From: Knoellia aerolata DSM 18566
GTDB taxonomy: Bacteria > Actinomycetota > Actinomycetes > Actinomycetales > Dermatophilaceae
NCBI RefSeq assembly: GCF_000768695.1
Contig: NZ_AVPL01000010.1
Location: 1-64,000, forward strand
DNA: 64,000 bases
Direction of reading: 5' to 3'
Positions within the stretch are counted from its first letter, which is position 1. Each line of letters begins with the position of its first letter. This document shows, in pieces, positions 44,651 to 54,172 of the stretch. Both the position numbers and the translations under genes were made by a program. The notes beneath the pieces are model-generated. The model was given only the letters and a program-made list of their open reading frames with translations. It was not told the origin of the DNA and did no database searches.

Positions 44651-45781
44651 ATGAGCACCGATCTTGCTTTCCGCTCCGAGATTCGTGAGTGGCTGGTGCA
44701 GGCACCGCGACCTGCTGGGCTGCATGACTACGGCCCCACGCCGACACCGGACGACGTCCAGGCCGGTCGAGCCTGGCAGCGACAGCTTGCCGACGCCGGC
44801 TATGCATGCCTGCACTGGCCACGGGACCGTGGCGGGCGGCAGGCCACGGTCGCCGAGCAGGCAGCCTTCGCTGAGGAGTGCGCGCTCGCGGGCGTGCCCC
44901 GCCAGTTCCATCTCGTGGGTCCAGATCTCGCCGGACCAGTCCTCATGGCCTACGGCTCCGCCGACCAGCGCGACACCCTCCTCGAGCCCATCCGCACCGG
45001 CGAGCACCTGTGGTGTCAGCTCTTCTCGGAGCCCGGGGCCGGTTCCGACCTGGCCAGCGTGCGCACCAGAGCCGTCCCCACCGACGACGGCTGGGTCGTC
45101 GACGGCCAGAAGGTCTGGACCAGTGGCGCGGCTGACGCCCAGTACGGGCTGCTCCTGGCCCGGACCGGTGGCCCAGGCCATGGTGGGCTGTCCGCGTTCG
45201 TCGTTCCCATGAACCTCGATGGCATCACCGTGCGACCTCTCGTCCAGATGAACGGCGAAAGCAAGTTCAACGAGGTCTTCCTCGACGGCGTGCTGCTCTC
45301 TCCGGAAGCGCTGATCGGCGTGGAAGGGCAGGGCTGGGCCGTGGCCACGGCGACCCTGGGCCGCGAGCGTCTCTCGTTGGGATCCAACGCCGTGGGCATG
45401 CTCAAGGCGCTCGAGGAGATCACCGCAGCGGCCCGCTCGCGCGGACGGCTGGGCGATCACCTCAAGGCGGGAGTCACCGATGCCTGGCTCGGGGTCTGGC
45501 TCCTGCGCTCGACGTGGGAACGAGCAGTCGCCGAGGGCACCGAACCGGGCGGTCCGGCCTTCTCCGTTCTCAAGGTCATCAGCACGACCACCTACCAGGC
45601 GATCGGCGACCTCGGCATGGAGGCTCTCGGGCTCGACGGTCTCACCAGCGAGCTGGACGAGCCGCTCGTCGACCGGATGCTCGTCGCCCACGCGCAGACC
45701 ATCCTCGGCGGCACCAGCGAGATCCAGCGCAACATCCTCGGCGAGCGGATCCTCGGCCTCCCGCGCGAGCCCAAGCCGTGA
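44651..45781 (+). CDS. acyl-CoA dehydrogenase, alpha-type subunit (FadE)
   Basis: 376 residues. QLFSEPGAGSDLASVRTRA, GQKVWTSGAA, a Glu-Arg in GRERLSLGS at the likely catalytic place, and the end LGGTSEIQRNILGERILGLP. No QFG-FQ motif. It complements the beta chain at 41889, giving one alpha2beta2 enzyme from the operon. The ATG at 44651 stands ten bases after the thiolase-like gene; no strong ribosome site is seen. The stop overlaps the next start as GTGA. Confidence 0.87.
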   Translation: MSTDLAFRSEIREWLVQAPRPAGLHDYGPTPTPDDVQAGRAWQRQLADAGYACLHWPRDRGGRQATVAEQAAFAEECALAGVPRQFHLVGPDLAGPVLMAYGSADQRDTLLEPIRTGEHLWCQLFSEPGAGSDLASVRTRAVPTDDGWVVDGQKVWTSGAADAQYGLLLARTGGPGHGGLSAFVVPMNLDGITVRPLVQMNGESKFNEVFLDGVLLSPEALIGVEGQGWAVATATLGRERLSLGSNAVGMLKALEEITAAARSRGRLGDHLKAGVTDAWLGVWLLRSTWERAVAEGTEPGGPAFSVLKVISTTTYQAIGDLGMEALGLDGLTSELDEPLVDRMLVAHAQTILGGTSEIQRNILGERILGLPREPKP

Positions 45782-46938
45782 CCTACAACACAGCTGCCCT
45801 GGCCGGCCTGATCCGGCCGGGAACGCGGATCGCTCTCGGCGACGGCATCGGCATGCCGCGCAGTGTTCTTCCCGAGATGGCTGCGGCTGCTCGCGCGGCC
45901 GGCGACGTGAAACTGATCACTGGCTGGGTGCCGCAGGCGACTGCGGAGCTGGACCTGACGGCATACGCCGATGTCCGCACGATCATGGGCGGTTGGGGTC
46001 TGCGGCGGGCCATCGAGGCGGGAACCGTCCATGCGCCCCCACTGCGACTCTCGGCGGTGCCCGCCCTGCTGGCCGGACCGTGGCGACCGGACATCGTCGT
46101 CGTCACCGCAGTGCCGCGCAGCGACGGATCGCTCGGGTTCGGCACGGAAGTGGCCTGGCTGCCGGCGGCGATCGCCGCCGGCGCCACGATCGCGGCCGTC
46201 GTCAACTCGAACCGTCCTCGGTGCGACGTCGGGCCCTCGCTTCCTCCGGATCGTCTCGTCGTCGTCGGTGAGTCCCAGGAGGCGCCCATGTCGTTGACGT
46301 TCACCCCCGCGACCGACGCCCACAGGACGATGGCCGAGAAAGTGGTCGCGCGCATCCCCGAAGGTGCTCGTCTCCAGGTGGGACCAGGGGCCTTGGGTGG
46401 CGCCGTACTGGACGCCGTACGCAAGCCGGTCACCATTGACTCCGGACTCTTGCCCGAGGCTGTCACGGACCTCGATCGCCGCGGGCTGGTGTGCGGTGAC
46501 CCCGTCGCCACCTATCTCGCCGGAGGTCCCGCCCTCCTGGACTGGGCGGACGGCAGGCCACTCCTGCACCACCTGGGCCACACCCATGACGCGACGCGGC
46601 TCTCGTCGGGCATTCCGCTCGTGGCCGTGAACACCGCCATCGAGATCGACGAGCAGGGCCAGGTCAACGTCGAGGGCTTTCCGGGGGCGGCCGTTGGGGG
46701 AGTGGGCGGTCACGGAGACTACGCCGTCGCAGCAACCCGATCCGTGGGCGGCCTGAGCATCATCGCGATGGTTTCGGAGCACCACGGCCGACCGACCCTG
46801 GTGGACCGGTTGTCCGCGCCTGTCAGCACCCCCGGTCACGACGTGGACGTGCTGGTGACCGAGCGTGGGGCAGTCGACCTGCGCGGACTCGACAGGACAG
46901 AGCGGGCGCGCGCAATTCGGTCCCTGTGGGACCGCTGA
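45778..46938 (+). CDS. acetyl-CoA hydrolase/transferase family CoA transferase
   Basis: 386 residues of the family I CoA transferase/acetyl-CoA hydrolase group, similar in layout to 4-hydroxybutyrate CoA transferase. Signature parts are LQVGPGALGGAVLDAV, IDSGLLPEAV, VAVNTAIEIDEQGQVNVEG (region of the catalytic Glu), GVGGHGDYAVAA and VTERGAVDLRG. It would move CoA from one acid to another, saving ATP. The GTG at 45778 overlaps the dehydrogenase stop. N-terminal half is shorter than in classical members. Confidence 0.85.
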   Translation: MTYNTAALAGLIRPGTRIALGDGIGMPRSVLPEMAAAARAAGDVKLITGWVPQATAELDLTAYADVRTIMGGWGLRRAIEAGTVHAPPLRLSAVPALLAGPWRPDIVVVTAVPRSDGSLGFGTEVAWLPAAIAAGATIAAVVNSNRPRCDVGPSLPPDRLVVVGESQEAPMSLTFTPATDAHRTMAEKVVARIPEGARLQVGPGALGGAVLDAVRKPVTIDSGLLPEAVTDLDRRGLVCGDPVATYLAGGPALLDWADGRPLLHHLGHTHDATRLSSGIPLVAVNTAIEIDEQGQVNVEGFPGAAVGGVGGHGDYAVAATRSVGGLSIIAMVSEHHGRPTLVDRLSAPVSTPGHDVDVLVTERGAVDLRGLDRTERARAIRSLWDR

Positions 46939-46972
46939 TGACCACCGTACGAACGAGCATGACGGAGAAGCT

Positions 46973-49228
46973 ATGAGTCTCAACCAGGTTGGCGTCCCGG
47001 ACACCGAGGACCAGGCAGCGCTCATCGATGCGCTCGCCGGCATCCTGTCTCGGGTGTGGTCTCCGAGCGAGCTCCTCGACCCATCGCACCGGAAGCGTCC
47101 TGATCAGCGCACGGTCTGGGCCGCCCTCGCCGAGGTCGGTCTTGCCAGTCTGCCGGTGCCCGAGGAGCAAGGGGGTTCGGGCGGCTCGTGGAGCGACGTG
47201 GCCGTCGCGGGTGAGCTGCTCGGCGCGGCCGCCGCTCCTGCTCCTCTGGTGGCTGTCTGCGGCGCGCTGGGGGCGTTGCTGAGCCTCCCGGAGGGGAGCG
47301 CCGATGACCTCGTGCGAGACATCAGCAACGCCACCATCACCCCGGCCGTGGCGTGGACGGGCGCCCGGCCGGACGTTCTCCGGGCCACGGGGACCCAGGA
47401 CGACCTGAGAGTGGACGGCGTTCTGACGACGATCCTGGGCGGTGAGGGAGACGTCCTCCTGGCACTGGCAAAGGGAGACTCCGGCGCTGTCCTCGTCGCG
47501 ATCTCGGCTGGTACGGGCGTCGACGTCACGCGGCTCGAGTCGATGGACCTCACACGAGAGGTGTCCCGAGTCGTCCTGACCTCCGCTCCCGCACGTCTAC
47601 TCGCCACCGGTGCCGCAGCGGAGGCTGCTGTTCGACGAGGCCGGGCGAGTGCCGTCCTCGCCATGGGAGCCGAGCTCGTCGGAACGCAGGGGCACTGCCT
47701 CGAGGCATCGGTGTCCTACGCCCTGGAGCGCTCCCAGTTCGGCCAGCCGATCGGATCCTTCCAGGGCGTCAAGCACCGCCTGGCCGATGTGCTCGCCGGC
47801 GTTGAGCTGTCCCGCGCCACGGTGCGCCACCTGGGCTCCCTCCTCGATGGTTCGTCGATGACCGGCGCCGACGAGAACGCCGACGAGGCGGTCGCCGAGG
47901 CGGTCGGCCTCGTCCTGGCGTCGGTGGTCCCCGCTGCCGTCACCGCGGGCAACGCCTACATCCAGGTTCTCGGCGGCATCGGCTACACCTGGGAGCACGA
48001 GGCCCACCTGCACTACCGACGCGCGTGCGCGGCCCAAGGACTCTTCGGCGGAGCGTCCGCCGGCAAGGCGGCCCAGGCAACCGGTCCCCGACGACACACC
48101 TCGAACGGCGTGGTGTCGCCTGCTCTCGCCGAGTTCGCGGCTCTGGTCGACGCAGAGCTCCCGGCACACCGGGCGGCCCACCCCGACGACGACTACGAGT
48201 CCCGGTTGGCGTGGCAGCAGCGACTGCACTCAGCCGGCTGGATCGCTCCCCACTGGTCCGAGGAGTTCGGGGGCAAAAGCCTGGGCATCGTCGACCAGGT
48301 CGAGTACGACCGGGTGCTCGGAAGCCGCCGGGCACCGGTCACCTTCGCGGGAGTCCTGGGCATCAACAACGTCGCGCCCACGCTGATGCGGTTCGGGACG
48401 CCCGAGCAGAAGGGTTACCTGTCGCGCATCCAGTCCGCCGAGGACATCTGGTGCCAGGGCTTCTCGGAGCCCAGCTCAGGAAGCGACCTGGCCTCGCTTC
48501 GCACCCGTGCGCGGATCGAGGGTGGGGGAGAGGGCCGGGAGTTCGTGATCGACGGCCAGAAGGTCTGGACCTCCGAGGGCATGGAGGCAACGCACTGCCT
48601 GTTGCTCGTGCGCACGGATCCTGATGCCCCGGCTCACAAGGGAATCTCGGCTCTGCTCGTTCCTCTGGACACCCCGGGCATCACCCGTCGCCCGATCACG
48701 CAGATCACGGGAGAGGGCGGCTTCGCCGAGATGTTCTTCGACGGCGTGAGGGTGCCCTGGTCTGCTCTCCTGGGACCGCTGAACGAGGGCTGGAGCGTCA
48801 CGATGACCACGCTGGCCTTCGAAAGAGCCGGCGTCATCATGATGGCCAGCCGCCTCGAGCAAGAGCTCGAGGACGTCGCCGCCGAGCTCGAGGGCCGAGA
48901 GATCTCGCAGTCCGCGCGCGAGGCGCTCCTCGACCGAGTCGTCGAGGCGCGAACCCTGGGCCTCCTTGGTCAGCGCGCCCTCACCACGATTGCCCGCAAG
49001 GGTGCGCCCGGGGCCGAACACTCGGTCATCAAGCTGGTCTGGTCCCGTGTGGCGCAGCAGATCGCTGACACCCGGCTTGCCATCGCCGGACCGCTCGCGC
49101 TCGCGGGTGAAGGTGGCGTCAGCGCTCGCACGGGTGCCCTGCAGTCGCGGGCCATGACGATCGCCGGTGGCACGACCGAGGTGATGAAGAACATCCTGGC
49201 GCAGCAGGTGCTCCGGCTGCCGCGATGA
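46973..49228 (+). CDS. double-length acyl-CoA dehydrogenase, beta and alpha chains fused (FadE34-like layout)
   Basis: 751 residues, twice the usual length. The first half (to ~375) is a beta-type chain with RSQFGQPIGSFQGVKHRLAD and GGIGYTWEHEAHLHYRR. The second half is an alpha-type chain with GFSEPSSGSDLASLRTRA, GQKVWTSEGM, AFERAGVIMM and the end AGGTTEVMKNILAQQVLRLP. The linker is about 375-395. The same arrangement is known for FadE34 (ChsE3), which acts on a steroid C-24 acyl-CoA in Mycobacterium. The ATG at 46973 follows GGAGAAG. It closes the plus-strand operon and is convergent with the synthetase gene. Confidence 0.9.
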   Translation: MSLNQVGVPDTEDQAALIDALAGILSRVWSPSELLDPSHRKRPDQRTVWAALAEVGLASLPVPEEQGGSGGSWSDVAVAGELLGAAAAPAPLVAVCGALGALLSLPEGSADDLVRDISNATITPAVAWTGARPDVLRATGTQDDLRVDGVLTTILGGEGDVLLALAKGDSGAVLVAISAGTGVDVTRLESMDLTREVSRVVLTSAPARLLATGAAAEAAVRRGRASAVLAMGAELVGTQGHCLEASVSYALERSQFGQPIGSFQGVKHRLADVLAGVELSRATVRHLGSLLDGSSMTGADENADEAVAEAVGLVLASVVPAAVTAGNAYIQVLGGIGYTWEHEAHLHYRRACAAQGLFGGASAGKAAQATGPRRHTSNGVVSPALAEFAALVDAELPAHRAAHPDDDYESRLAWQQRLHSAGWIAPHWSEEFGGKSLGIVDQVEYDRVLGSRRAPVTFAGVLGINNVAPTLMRFGTPEQKGYLSRIQSAEDIWCQGFSEPSSGSDLASLRTRARIEGGGEGREFVIDGQKVWTSEGMEATHCLLLVRTDPDAPAHKGISALLVPLDTPGITRRPITQITGEGGFAEMFFDGVRVPWSALLGPLNEGWSVTMTTLAFERAGVIMMASRLEQELEDVAAELEGREISQSAREALLDRVVEARTLGLLGQRALTTIARKGAPGAEHSVIKLVWSRVAQQIADTRLAIAGPLALAGEGGVSARTGALQSRAMTIAGGTTEVMKNILAQQVLRLPR

Positions 49229-49277
49229 CAGTGGCTGCGCGGCCGTCAGCCGTTGGATCGGCTGGCGGCCGCGACGT

Positions 49278-50723
49278 CTATCGGGGGAGCGGGCTCCACT
49301 CGGACACCTCACGCACGGCATCCTTGTCCACCTTGCCAGCAGCATTGCGGGGCAGCGGTTCTGTCCGCAGGCAGATGAGCTCGGGCACCTTGAAGGACGC
49401 CAAGCCCTCACGGGCGACACGGACGAGCTGCTCTGGATCGAAGTCCACCCCGGGGCGTGCCACGACACAGACCGCAACCCTGCTGCCCAGGCGCTCGTCG
49501 GACACCGCAACGACCGCCGACTCTGCGACCGCCGGATATGCGGCTAGCGCAGCCTCCACCTCAACGCTGTAGACGTTCTCGCCGCCCCGGTTGATGAGGT
49601 CTGTGCGGCGATCGAGCATGAAGACACGACCGCCATCGTCGATCCGCACGATGTCGCCGGTGTGCAACCACCCATCGACGAGCGCCTCAGTGGTGGCGGA
49701 CGAGTTGCCCCAGTAGCCGGACATGACCTGGGGTCCTCGCACAATGAGCTGACCGATCCCCTGGTCGGCTTCTGGACCGATGAGACCGAGCTCGGTGTCG
49801 GCGACCGCTGTTCCCACCGAACCCGCGTGCATCAGGGCGTCGTGGTCCTGCAGCCCTGTCACACACGGCGCCTCGGTCAGCCCGTAACCCGGTGCGAGCC
49901 TGGCGCCCGGGAAGGCCTCTCGCAACGCGAGCGCCTGGGCCGGCGGAGTGGGCGCGGCTCCATAGCTGAGGATTCGCACACCGCTCACGTCGACATCCCT
50001 GAAGTCGGGGTGCCGCAGCGCCTGCCAGAACATGGCCGGCACCCCATTGAGCGCCTCGATCTGCTCGTCGCCGATGGCGCGAACCCAGGTGCCCACCTCG
50101 AACGACGGCATGATCACGACACATCCGCCGCTGACGAGCGCCGGAATCCACTGCATGCCCGATGCAAGGACGTGAAAGAGGGGTCCGGCCACCAGCGAGC
50201 GCAGCCCGTCATCGGCTCCCAGGCGGTAGGCCTGCCGGACCTGCTCCGCGGCAGACAGGAGGGCACGGTGGGAGAGCATCGCTCCCTTGGGTCGTCCGGT
50301 CGTGCCGCTGGTGTAGAACAACGCCGCAAGCGACTCCGGGTCCGACGCGTCCCGCTCGATGGGTCCGCCGTGCGGCAGTTCGCCGTCGATGACGAGGTCT
50401 GCTCCGCAGTCCTCGACGATGTGACGTCGCTCGCCAGTCGTGAGCCTTGGGTTGATCGGCACAGGCACCGCGGCGGCGAGGAGGATGCCGAGGAAGGCCA
50501 CCGTCCATGCCGCCCCGTTCGGGAGGGCGACACCGACCCGCGCTCCCGGGGTGATCCCTGCCTCGACGAGCCCGCCGGCGACTGCCGACGCGCGTCGCCA
50601 CAGCGCGGCATAGGTCAGACGTTCTCCACAGCCGAGATCGACCACGGCCTCGGCGTCTGGAACACGCGCCACGGTCGCTCGAGTCGCGGCGACCAGAGTC
50701 GATGCCGCTCGAAGCTCGGTCAC
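49278..50723 (-). CDS. acyl-CoA synthetase (AMP-forming, FadD type)
   Basis: 481 residues, a rather short ANL enzyme. P-loop FYTSGTTGRPKGAMLS, ILSYGAAPTPPAQ, GYGLTEAPCVTG, GWLHTGDIVRIDDGGRVFMLDRR, NRGGENVYSVEVE and the catalytic Lys in LPRNAAGKVDKDAV. It activates a carboxylic acid as CoA thioester; length and motif style are those of FadD3/FadD13-like proteins. The GTG at 50723 overlaps the dehydrogenase stop as GTGA. It is the last gene of the minus-strand operon starting at 56182. Confidence 0.88.
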   Translation of the reverse strand: MTELRAASTLVAATRATVARVPDAEAVVDLGCGERLTYAALWRRASAVAGGLVEAGITPGARVGVALPNGAAWTVAFLGILLAAAVPVPINPRLTTGERRHIVEDCGADLVIDGELPHGGPIERDASDPESLAALFYTSGTTGRPKGAMLSHRALLSAAEQVRQAYRLGADDGLRSLVAGPLFHVLASGMQWIPALVSGGCVVIMPSFEVGTWVRAIGDEQIEALNGVPAMFWQALRHPDFRDVDVSGVRILSYGAAPTPPAQALALREAFPGARLAPGYGLTEAPCVTGLQDHDALMHAGSVGTAVADTELGLIGPEADQGIGQLIVRGPQVMSGYWGNSSATTEALVDGWLHTGDIVRIDDGGRVFMLDRRTDLINRGGENVYSVEVEAALAAYPAVAESAVVAVSDERLGSRVAVCVVARPGVDFDPEQLVRVAREGLASFKVPELICLRTEPLPRNAAGKVDKDAVREVSEWSPLPR

Positions 50724-51832
50724 ACGCCCAGCCTCGCAAGCAGGCGCTCGGCGTTCGCTGCTGGGCCGCCGAGGAGCATCTGGGACGACTTCGCCCGCCG
50801 GAAGTACAGGTGCGCAGGGTGCTCCCACGTGAAGCCGATTCCTCCGTGCACGTGAATGTTCTCGGTCGCCGTGAACATGGCCGCCTCGGAGCAGACGGAG
50901 TGTGCGACCGCAGCGGCGACGTCGGCGGGTGCGCGGTCAGGCTCCCGATCTGCAGAGTGAGCGGCCTCCTGGGCGGCGGCGCTGGCGAGCTGCACCTTGG
51001 CGAACATGTCGGCGCACCGGTGCTTGACGGCCTGGAAGGACCCGATCTGGCGGCCGAACTGGACCCGGTCCTTGGCGTAGGCGACACTGGCGTCCAGGCA
51101 GGCCCGGGCAGCGCCCACCTGCTCGGCGGCGAGGGCCACCATGGTCGCGTCAAGGACCCGGTCGAGTACCGCAGGGGCGTCTCCCGGCGACCCCAACAGC
51201 TCCGCCGGTGTGCCGTCGAAGGCGACGGACGCGATCCTGCGCGTGAGGTCCAGCGTGCGCAGTTCCTTTCGCTCGACAGCCTCGGACGAGGTGACGAGGA
51301 ACAGGCTGGGGCCCGACTCCGTCGCGGCCGCCACGACGAGCAGGTCGGCCACAGCGCCATCCACGACGAGGTCCTTCGCACCCGTGAGGCGCCACGTCCC
51401 TCCGTCCAGCTCTGCCCGCGTCGAGAAGTGGGCGGTCCGCCACCGCCCGTCCCCCTCGGTCACCGCCAGCGCGGCGAGCGTGGCGCCTGAGGCTATGCGC
51501 TCGAGGTGCGGGTGGGCAGCGGGGTCTCCACTGGCCACCAGGGCCGTCGCAGCCTGCACGACGGTCCCGAGGAATGGTGTCGGGGCCAGGGTTCGTCCCA
51601 GCTCCTCGAGCACCACCCGCTGCTCAACAGCTCCATAGCCGGCTCCACCGGCGGCTTCGGGCACGGTCAGGGACAGGGCGCCGACCTCGGCCAGTGCGCT
51701 CCACAGCCGAGTGCTGTGGCCGGACTCACTGCCAATGGCATCCTGTCGGGCAACGTCATCGCCGAAGCGGTCCAGCAGGTCTCGCACGCTCCGACGGAGA
51801 TCCTCACGTTCGGGGACAGTCGTGCCGGTCAT
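50720..51832 (-). CDS. acyl-CoA dehydrogenase, beta-type subunit (FadE)
   Basis: 370 residues with the beta-chain motif RVQFGRQIGSFQAVKHRCAD and IHVHGGIGFTWEHPAHLYFR. SEPxxGSDL is absent. The alpha partner is encoded directly upstream (51829-53121), with an ATGA overlap between the two, the tight coupling expected for subunits of one alpha2beta2 enzyme. The N-terminal domain (VPEAAGGAGYG) is standard. Confidence 0.88.
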   Translation of the reverse strand: MTGTTVPEREDLRRSVRDLLDRFGDDVARQDAIGSESGHSTRLWSALAEVGALSLTVPEAAGGAGYGAVEQRVVLEELGRTLAPTPFLGTVVQAATALVASGDPAAHPHLERIASGATLAALAVTEGDGRWRTAHFSTRAELDGGTWRLTGAKDLVVDGAVADLLVVAAATESGPSLFLVTSSEAVERKELRTLDLTRRIASVAFDGTPAELLGSPGDAPAVLDRVLDATMVALAAEQVGAARACLDASVAYAKDRVQFGRQIGSFQAVKHRCADMFAKVQLASAAAQEAAHSADREPDRAPADVAAAVAHSVCSEAAMFTATENIHVHGGIGFTWEHPAHLYFRRAKSSQMLLGGPAANAERLLARLGV

Positions 51833-53121
51833 GATCCACTCCGTGAGGTCCGCAGCTCGCGATAGGGCGTGGCGGCATCGCCGCCGGGCTCCTTGGGGAG
51901 ACCGAGCACCCGCTCCCCGAGGATGTTCTTCATGATGTCTTCGGTCCCTCCGAGGATGCGCAGGGCGGGTGTGGAGAGCAGGAGCTCGTTCCACGAGAAG
52001 GCGCCCCACGCTCCCGTGTCGGCGACGATTCGCGGTCCCACCACCTCGGCGGCAAAATGCGCTGCGCGCGTGATGTTCTGGGAGTAGAGGAGCTTGGAGA
52101 CCGAAGCCTCCGGTCCCGGTTGCCCGCCAGAGATCAGGTGGTCAAGGGCCTGCCGGTTGAGGTAGGAGGTGGCGAGCTGGTCTGCCTGCAGCTCGGCAAG
52201 CCTGCGGCGGGCATGGGAGTCATCGAGGCAGCCGTTCTCGCCCATCAACGCCGCAAGAAAGGGCGTGGAGATGGCACGTGCGGCCGGGCCGGCGCCCTCG
52301 GACCCGACGCTGGCCCGCTCGTTCATGAGGGTGGTCAGAGCGACGGACCAGCCGCCGTCGACCTCACCCAGCCGGTATGAGTCGTACACCCACACGTCGG
52401 TGAGGAACACCTCGTTGAACTCCGCGCCACCACTCATCTGGCGCAGGGGGCGGACCTCCACGCCGGACGCATTCATGTCGATGAGCAGCGCGGTGATGCC
52501 CCTGTGCTTGGGGACGTCGGGATTGGTGCGACAGAGCGCCAGTCCGACCTGAGCGTGCTGCGCGACGGAGGTCCAGACCTTCTGCCCGTTGACCCGCCAC
52601 CCGTTGCCGTCGCGGACGGCGCGCGTCGAGACGTTGGCAAGGTCCGATCCGGCATTGGGTTCACTGAAGAGCTGGCAGGCAATGAGGTCACCGGCATACA
52701 TGCCCGGGAGATACTCCGCCTTGGCCTTGTCGGACCCATGGGCCACGATCGTCGGGCCGATCATCCCCAGACCGATGAGGGAGAGGACGCCGGTGTCGGG
52801 AACGTCGTACTCCGCTTCGATGCTGTCGTAGATGAGGTCGTGGATGGCCGAGAGTCCGCGCCCGCCGAACTTCTCGGGGCCGGTGATCCATCCAAAGCCC
52901 GCGGCATACCTCGTCTTCTGCCACGCCCGGGCGGCGTCGACCAGGCGTGTGGCGTCCTCGGGGGTCTCGTCACCGAAGTAGGAGATGCGGTCCTCACCCG
53001 CTCCCCACTCGACCTCTGTCTCGTCCTCAAGTCGGTCCGCAGAAGCGTCGAGGAAGTCACGTGCGGACTGCGCGAAGGCCTCCAGGTCAGTCGGCTCCGT
53101 GTGTGCGAGGCGATGGCTCAC
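51829..53121 (-). CDS. acyl-CoA dehydrogenase, alpha-type subunit (FadE)
   Basis: 430 residues, longer than the other alpha chains because of an N-terminal extension with FGDETPEDATRLVDAARAWQ and GFGWITGPEKFGGRGLS. QLFSEPNAGSDLANVSTRA, GQKVWTSVAQ, Glu-Arg in MNERASVGSEG and LGGTEDIMKNILGERVLGLP are present. This resembles the FadE26/ChsE4 group. The GTG at 53121 is chosen because GAGGAG lies six bases before it. It pairs with the beta chain that follows. Confidence 0.88.
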   Translation of the reverse strand: MSHRLAHTEPTDLEAFAQSARDFLDASADRLEDETEVEWGAGEDRISYFGDETPEDATRLVDAARAWQKTRYAAGFGWITGPEKFGGRGLSAIHDLIYDSIEAEYDVPDTGVLSLIGLGMIGPTIVAHGSDKAKAEYLPGMYAGDLIACQLFSEPNAGSDLANVSTRAVRDGNGWRVNGQKVWTSVAQHAQVGLALCRTNPDVPKHRGITALLIDMNASGVEVRPLRQMSGGAEFNEVFLTDVWVYDSYRLGEVDGGWSVALTTLMNERASVGSEGAGPAARAISTPFLAALMGENGCLDDSHARRRLAELQADQLATSYLNRQALDHLISGGQPGPEASVSKLLYSQNITRAAHFAAEVVGPRIVADTGAWGAFSWNELLLSTPALRILGGTEDIMKNILGERVLGLPKEPGGDAATPYRELRTSRSGS

Positions 53122-53131
53122 GTGCTGCTCC

Positions 53132-54172
53132 TCAGATCGATGCGATGGGGTATGCCGTGGTGCCGGCCAGGAGGGAGTCGCCCAGCGACTCCTCGAGCCT
53201 GACGTGGCTGCCAAGGAGCTGGTCCAGGGCTGCGGCACGCGTGACATGGCGGTGCATGGGGCTCTCGAGGGTGAGCCCCATCGCACCGAGCACTTGCACC
53301 CCCGTACGCATGACCTCCGACTGGGCACGCCCAGCGCGGGCCTTGGCGGCGGCCGCGGCCCACTCGGGTGGGCTGTCGAACCACGACTCGTCAGTGGCGT
53401 TGCCCCACACGGCGTCCAGCAGCGACGTCGCGGACTCCACGGCGACATGAGCCTCCGAAAGACGGTGCCGGACCGCTTGAAAGGAGCCGATGGCGCGGCC
53501 GTACTGATGACGGCTGGTCACGTGGTCGGCGGCAAGGCGCAACGCCGCCTCGCAGACGCCGAGGATCTCGGCGGCGATGGCGCGCCGGCCCCATGCCACC
53601 GCAGCCACCCAGTCGACGGCAACGGGCGGACGGGGCTGGGACTCGGGCAGGGGGTCGTTGGTGTCCACGACCAGCCACGTGGACGAGGCGTCGAATCCTG
53701 ACGCAGGGCGGGACCGTTCGAGGACCCAGGCCGAATCCACCGGGTGCACCATGACACGGTCACCGCGGCACGTAGGGACAAGGACCAACGTGCCGTGCGG
53801 TGGGGTGTCGAGCAGAATTCCCCGCAGGCGTGGCGCGGCCTGTGAGCCCGGCCGTGCCCCGTCGTCGGAGGGGTGGGGGAACAGCAGGGACATCCTCTGG
53901 CCAGCCACGGGAAAATCTGGTCCGAACGATCTGATGATGGAGTCGGACAGCACCGCCGAGCTGGCCAGCGCTGCGCCGTGGGCGTGGAAGAGCATCCTCG
54001 CCGCGGTGGCAGGGTCCTCGGCCTCGACCTCGGGCCACCCGAGCTGGTCCAGGGCTGCGGTCAGCTCGCCGCCGGGGGTCGCGGCGAAGAGCTCGCGCAA
54101 CGACGTCTGCAAGGAGCTGCGGAGCTCGGGATCCAGACCTGGAGCCGAGGTGGTGCTCGATCCTGGAGTCAT
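53132..54172 (-). CDS. acyl-CoA dehydrogenase, divergent beta-type subunit (FadE)
   Basis: 346 residues. The beta motif is present as RHQYGRAIGSFQAVRHRLSE. The following segment deviates: VLGAMGLTLESPMHRHVTR in place of GGIGYTWEHxAHLH. The N-terminal domain is short and poorly conserved, so this chain probably has a mainly structural/FAD-interface role beside the alpha chain encoded upstream (54169-55356). Start at the ATG 54172, whose ATGA overlaps the partner's stop. Confidence 0.82.
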   Translation of the reverse strand: MTPGSSTTSAPGLDPELRSSLQTSLRELFAATPGGELTAALDQLGWPEVEAEDPATAARMLFHAHGAALASSAVLSDSIIRSFGPDFPVAGQRMSLLFPHPSDDGARPGSQAAPRLRGILLDTPPHGTLVLVPTCRGDRVMVHPVDSAWVLERSRPASGFDASSTWLVVDTNDPLPESQPRPPVAVDWVAAVAWGRRAIAAEILGVCEAALRLAADHVTSRHQYGRAIGSFQAVRHRLSEAHVAVESATSLLDAVWGNATDESWFDSPPEWAAAAAKARAGRAQSEVMRTGVQVLGAMGLTLESPMHRHVTRAAALDQLLGSHVRLEESLGDSLLAGTTAYPIASI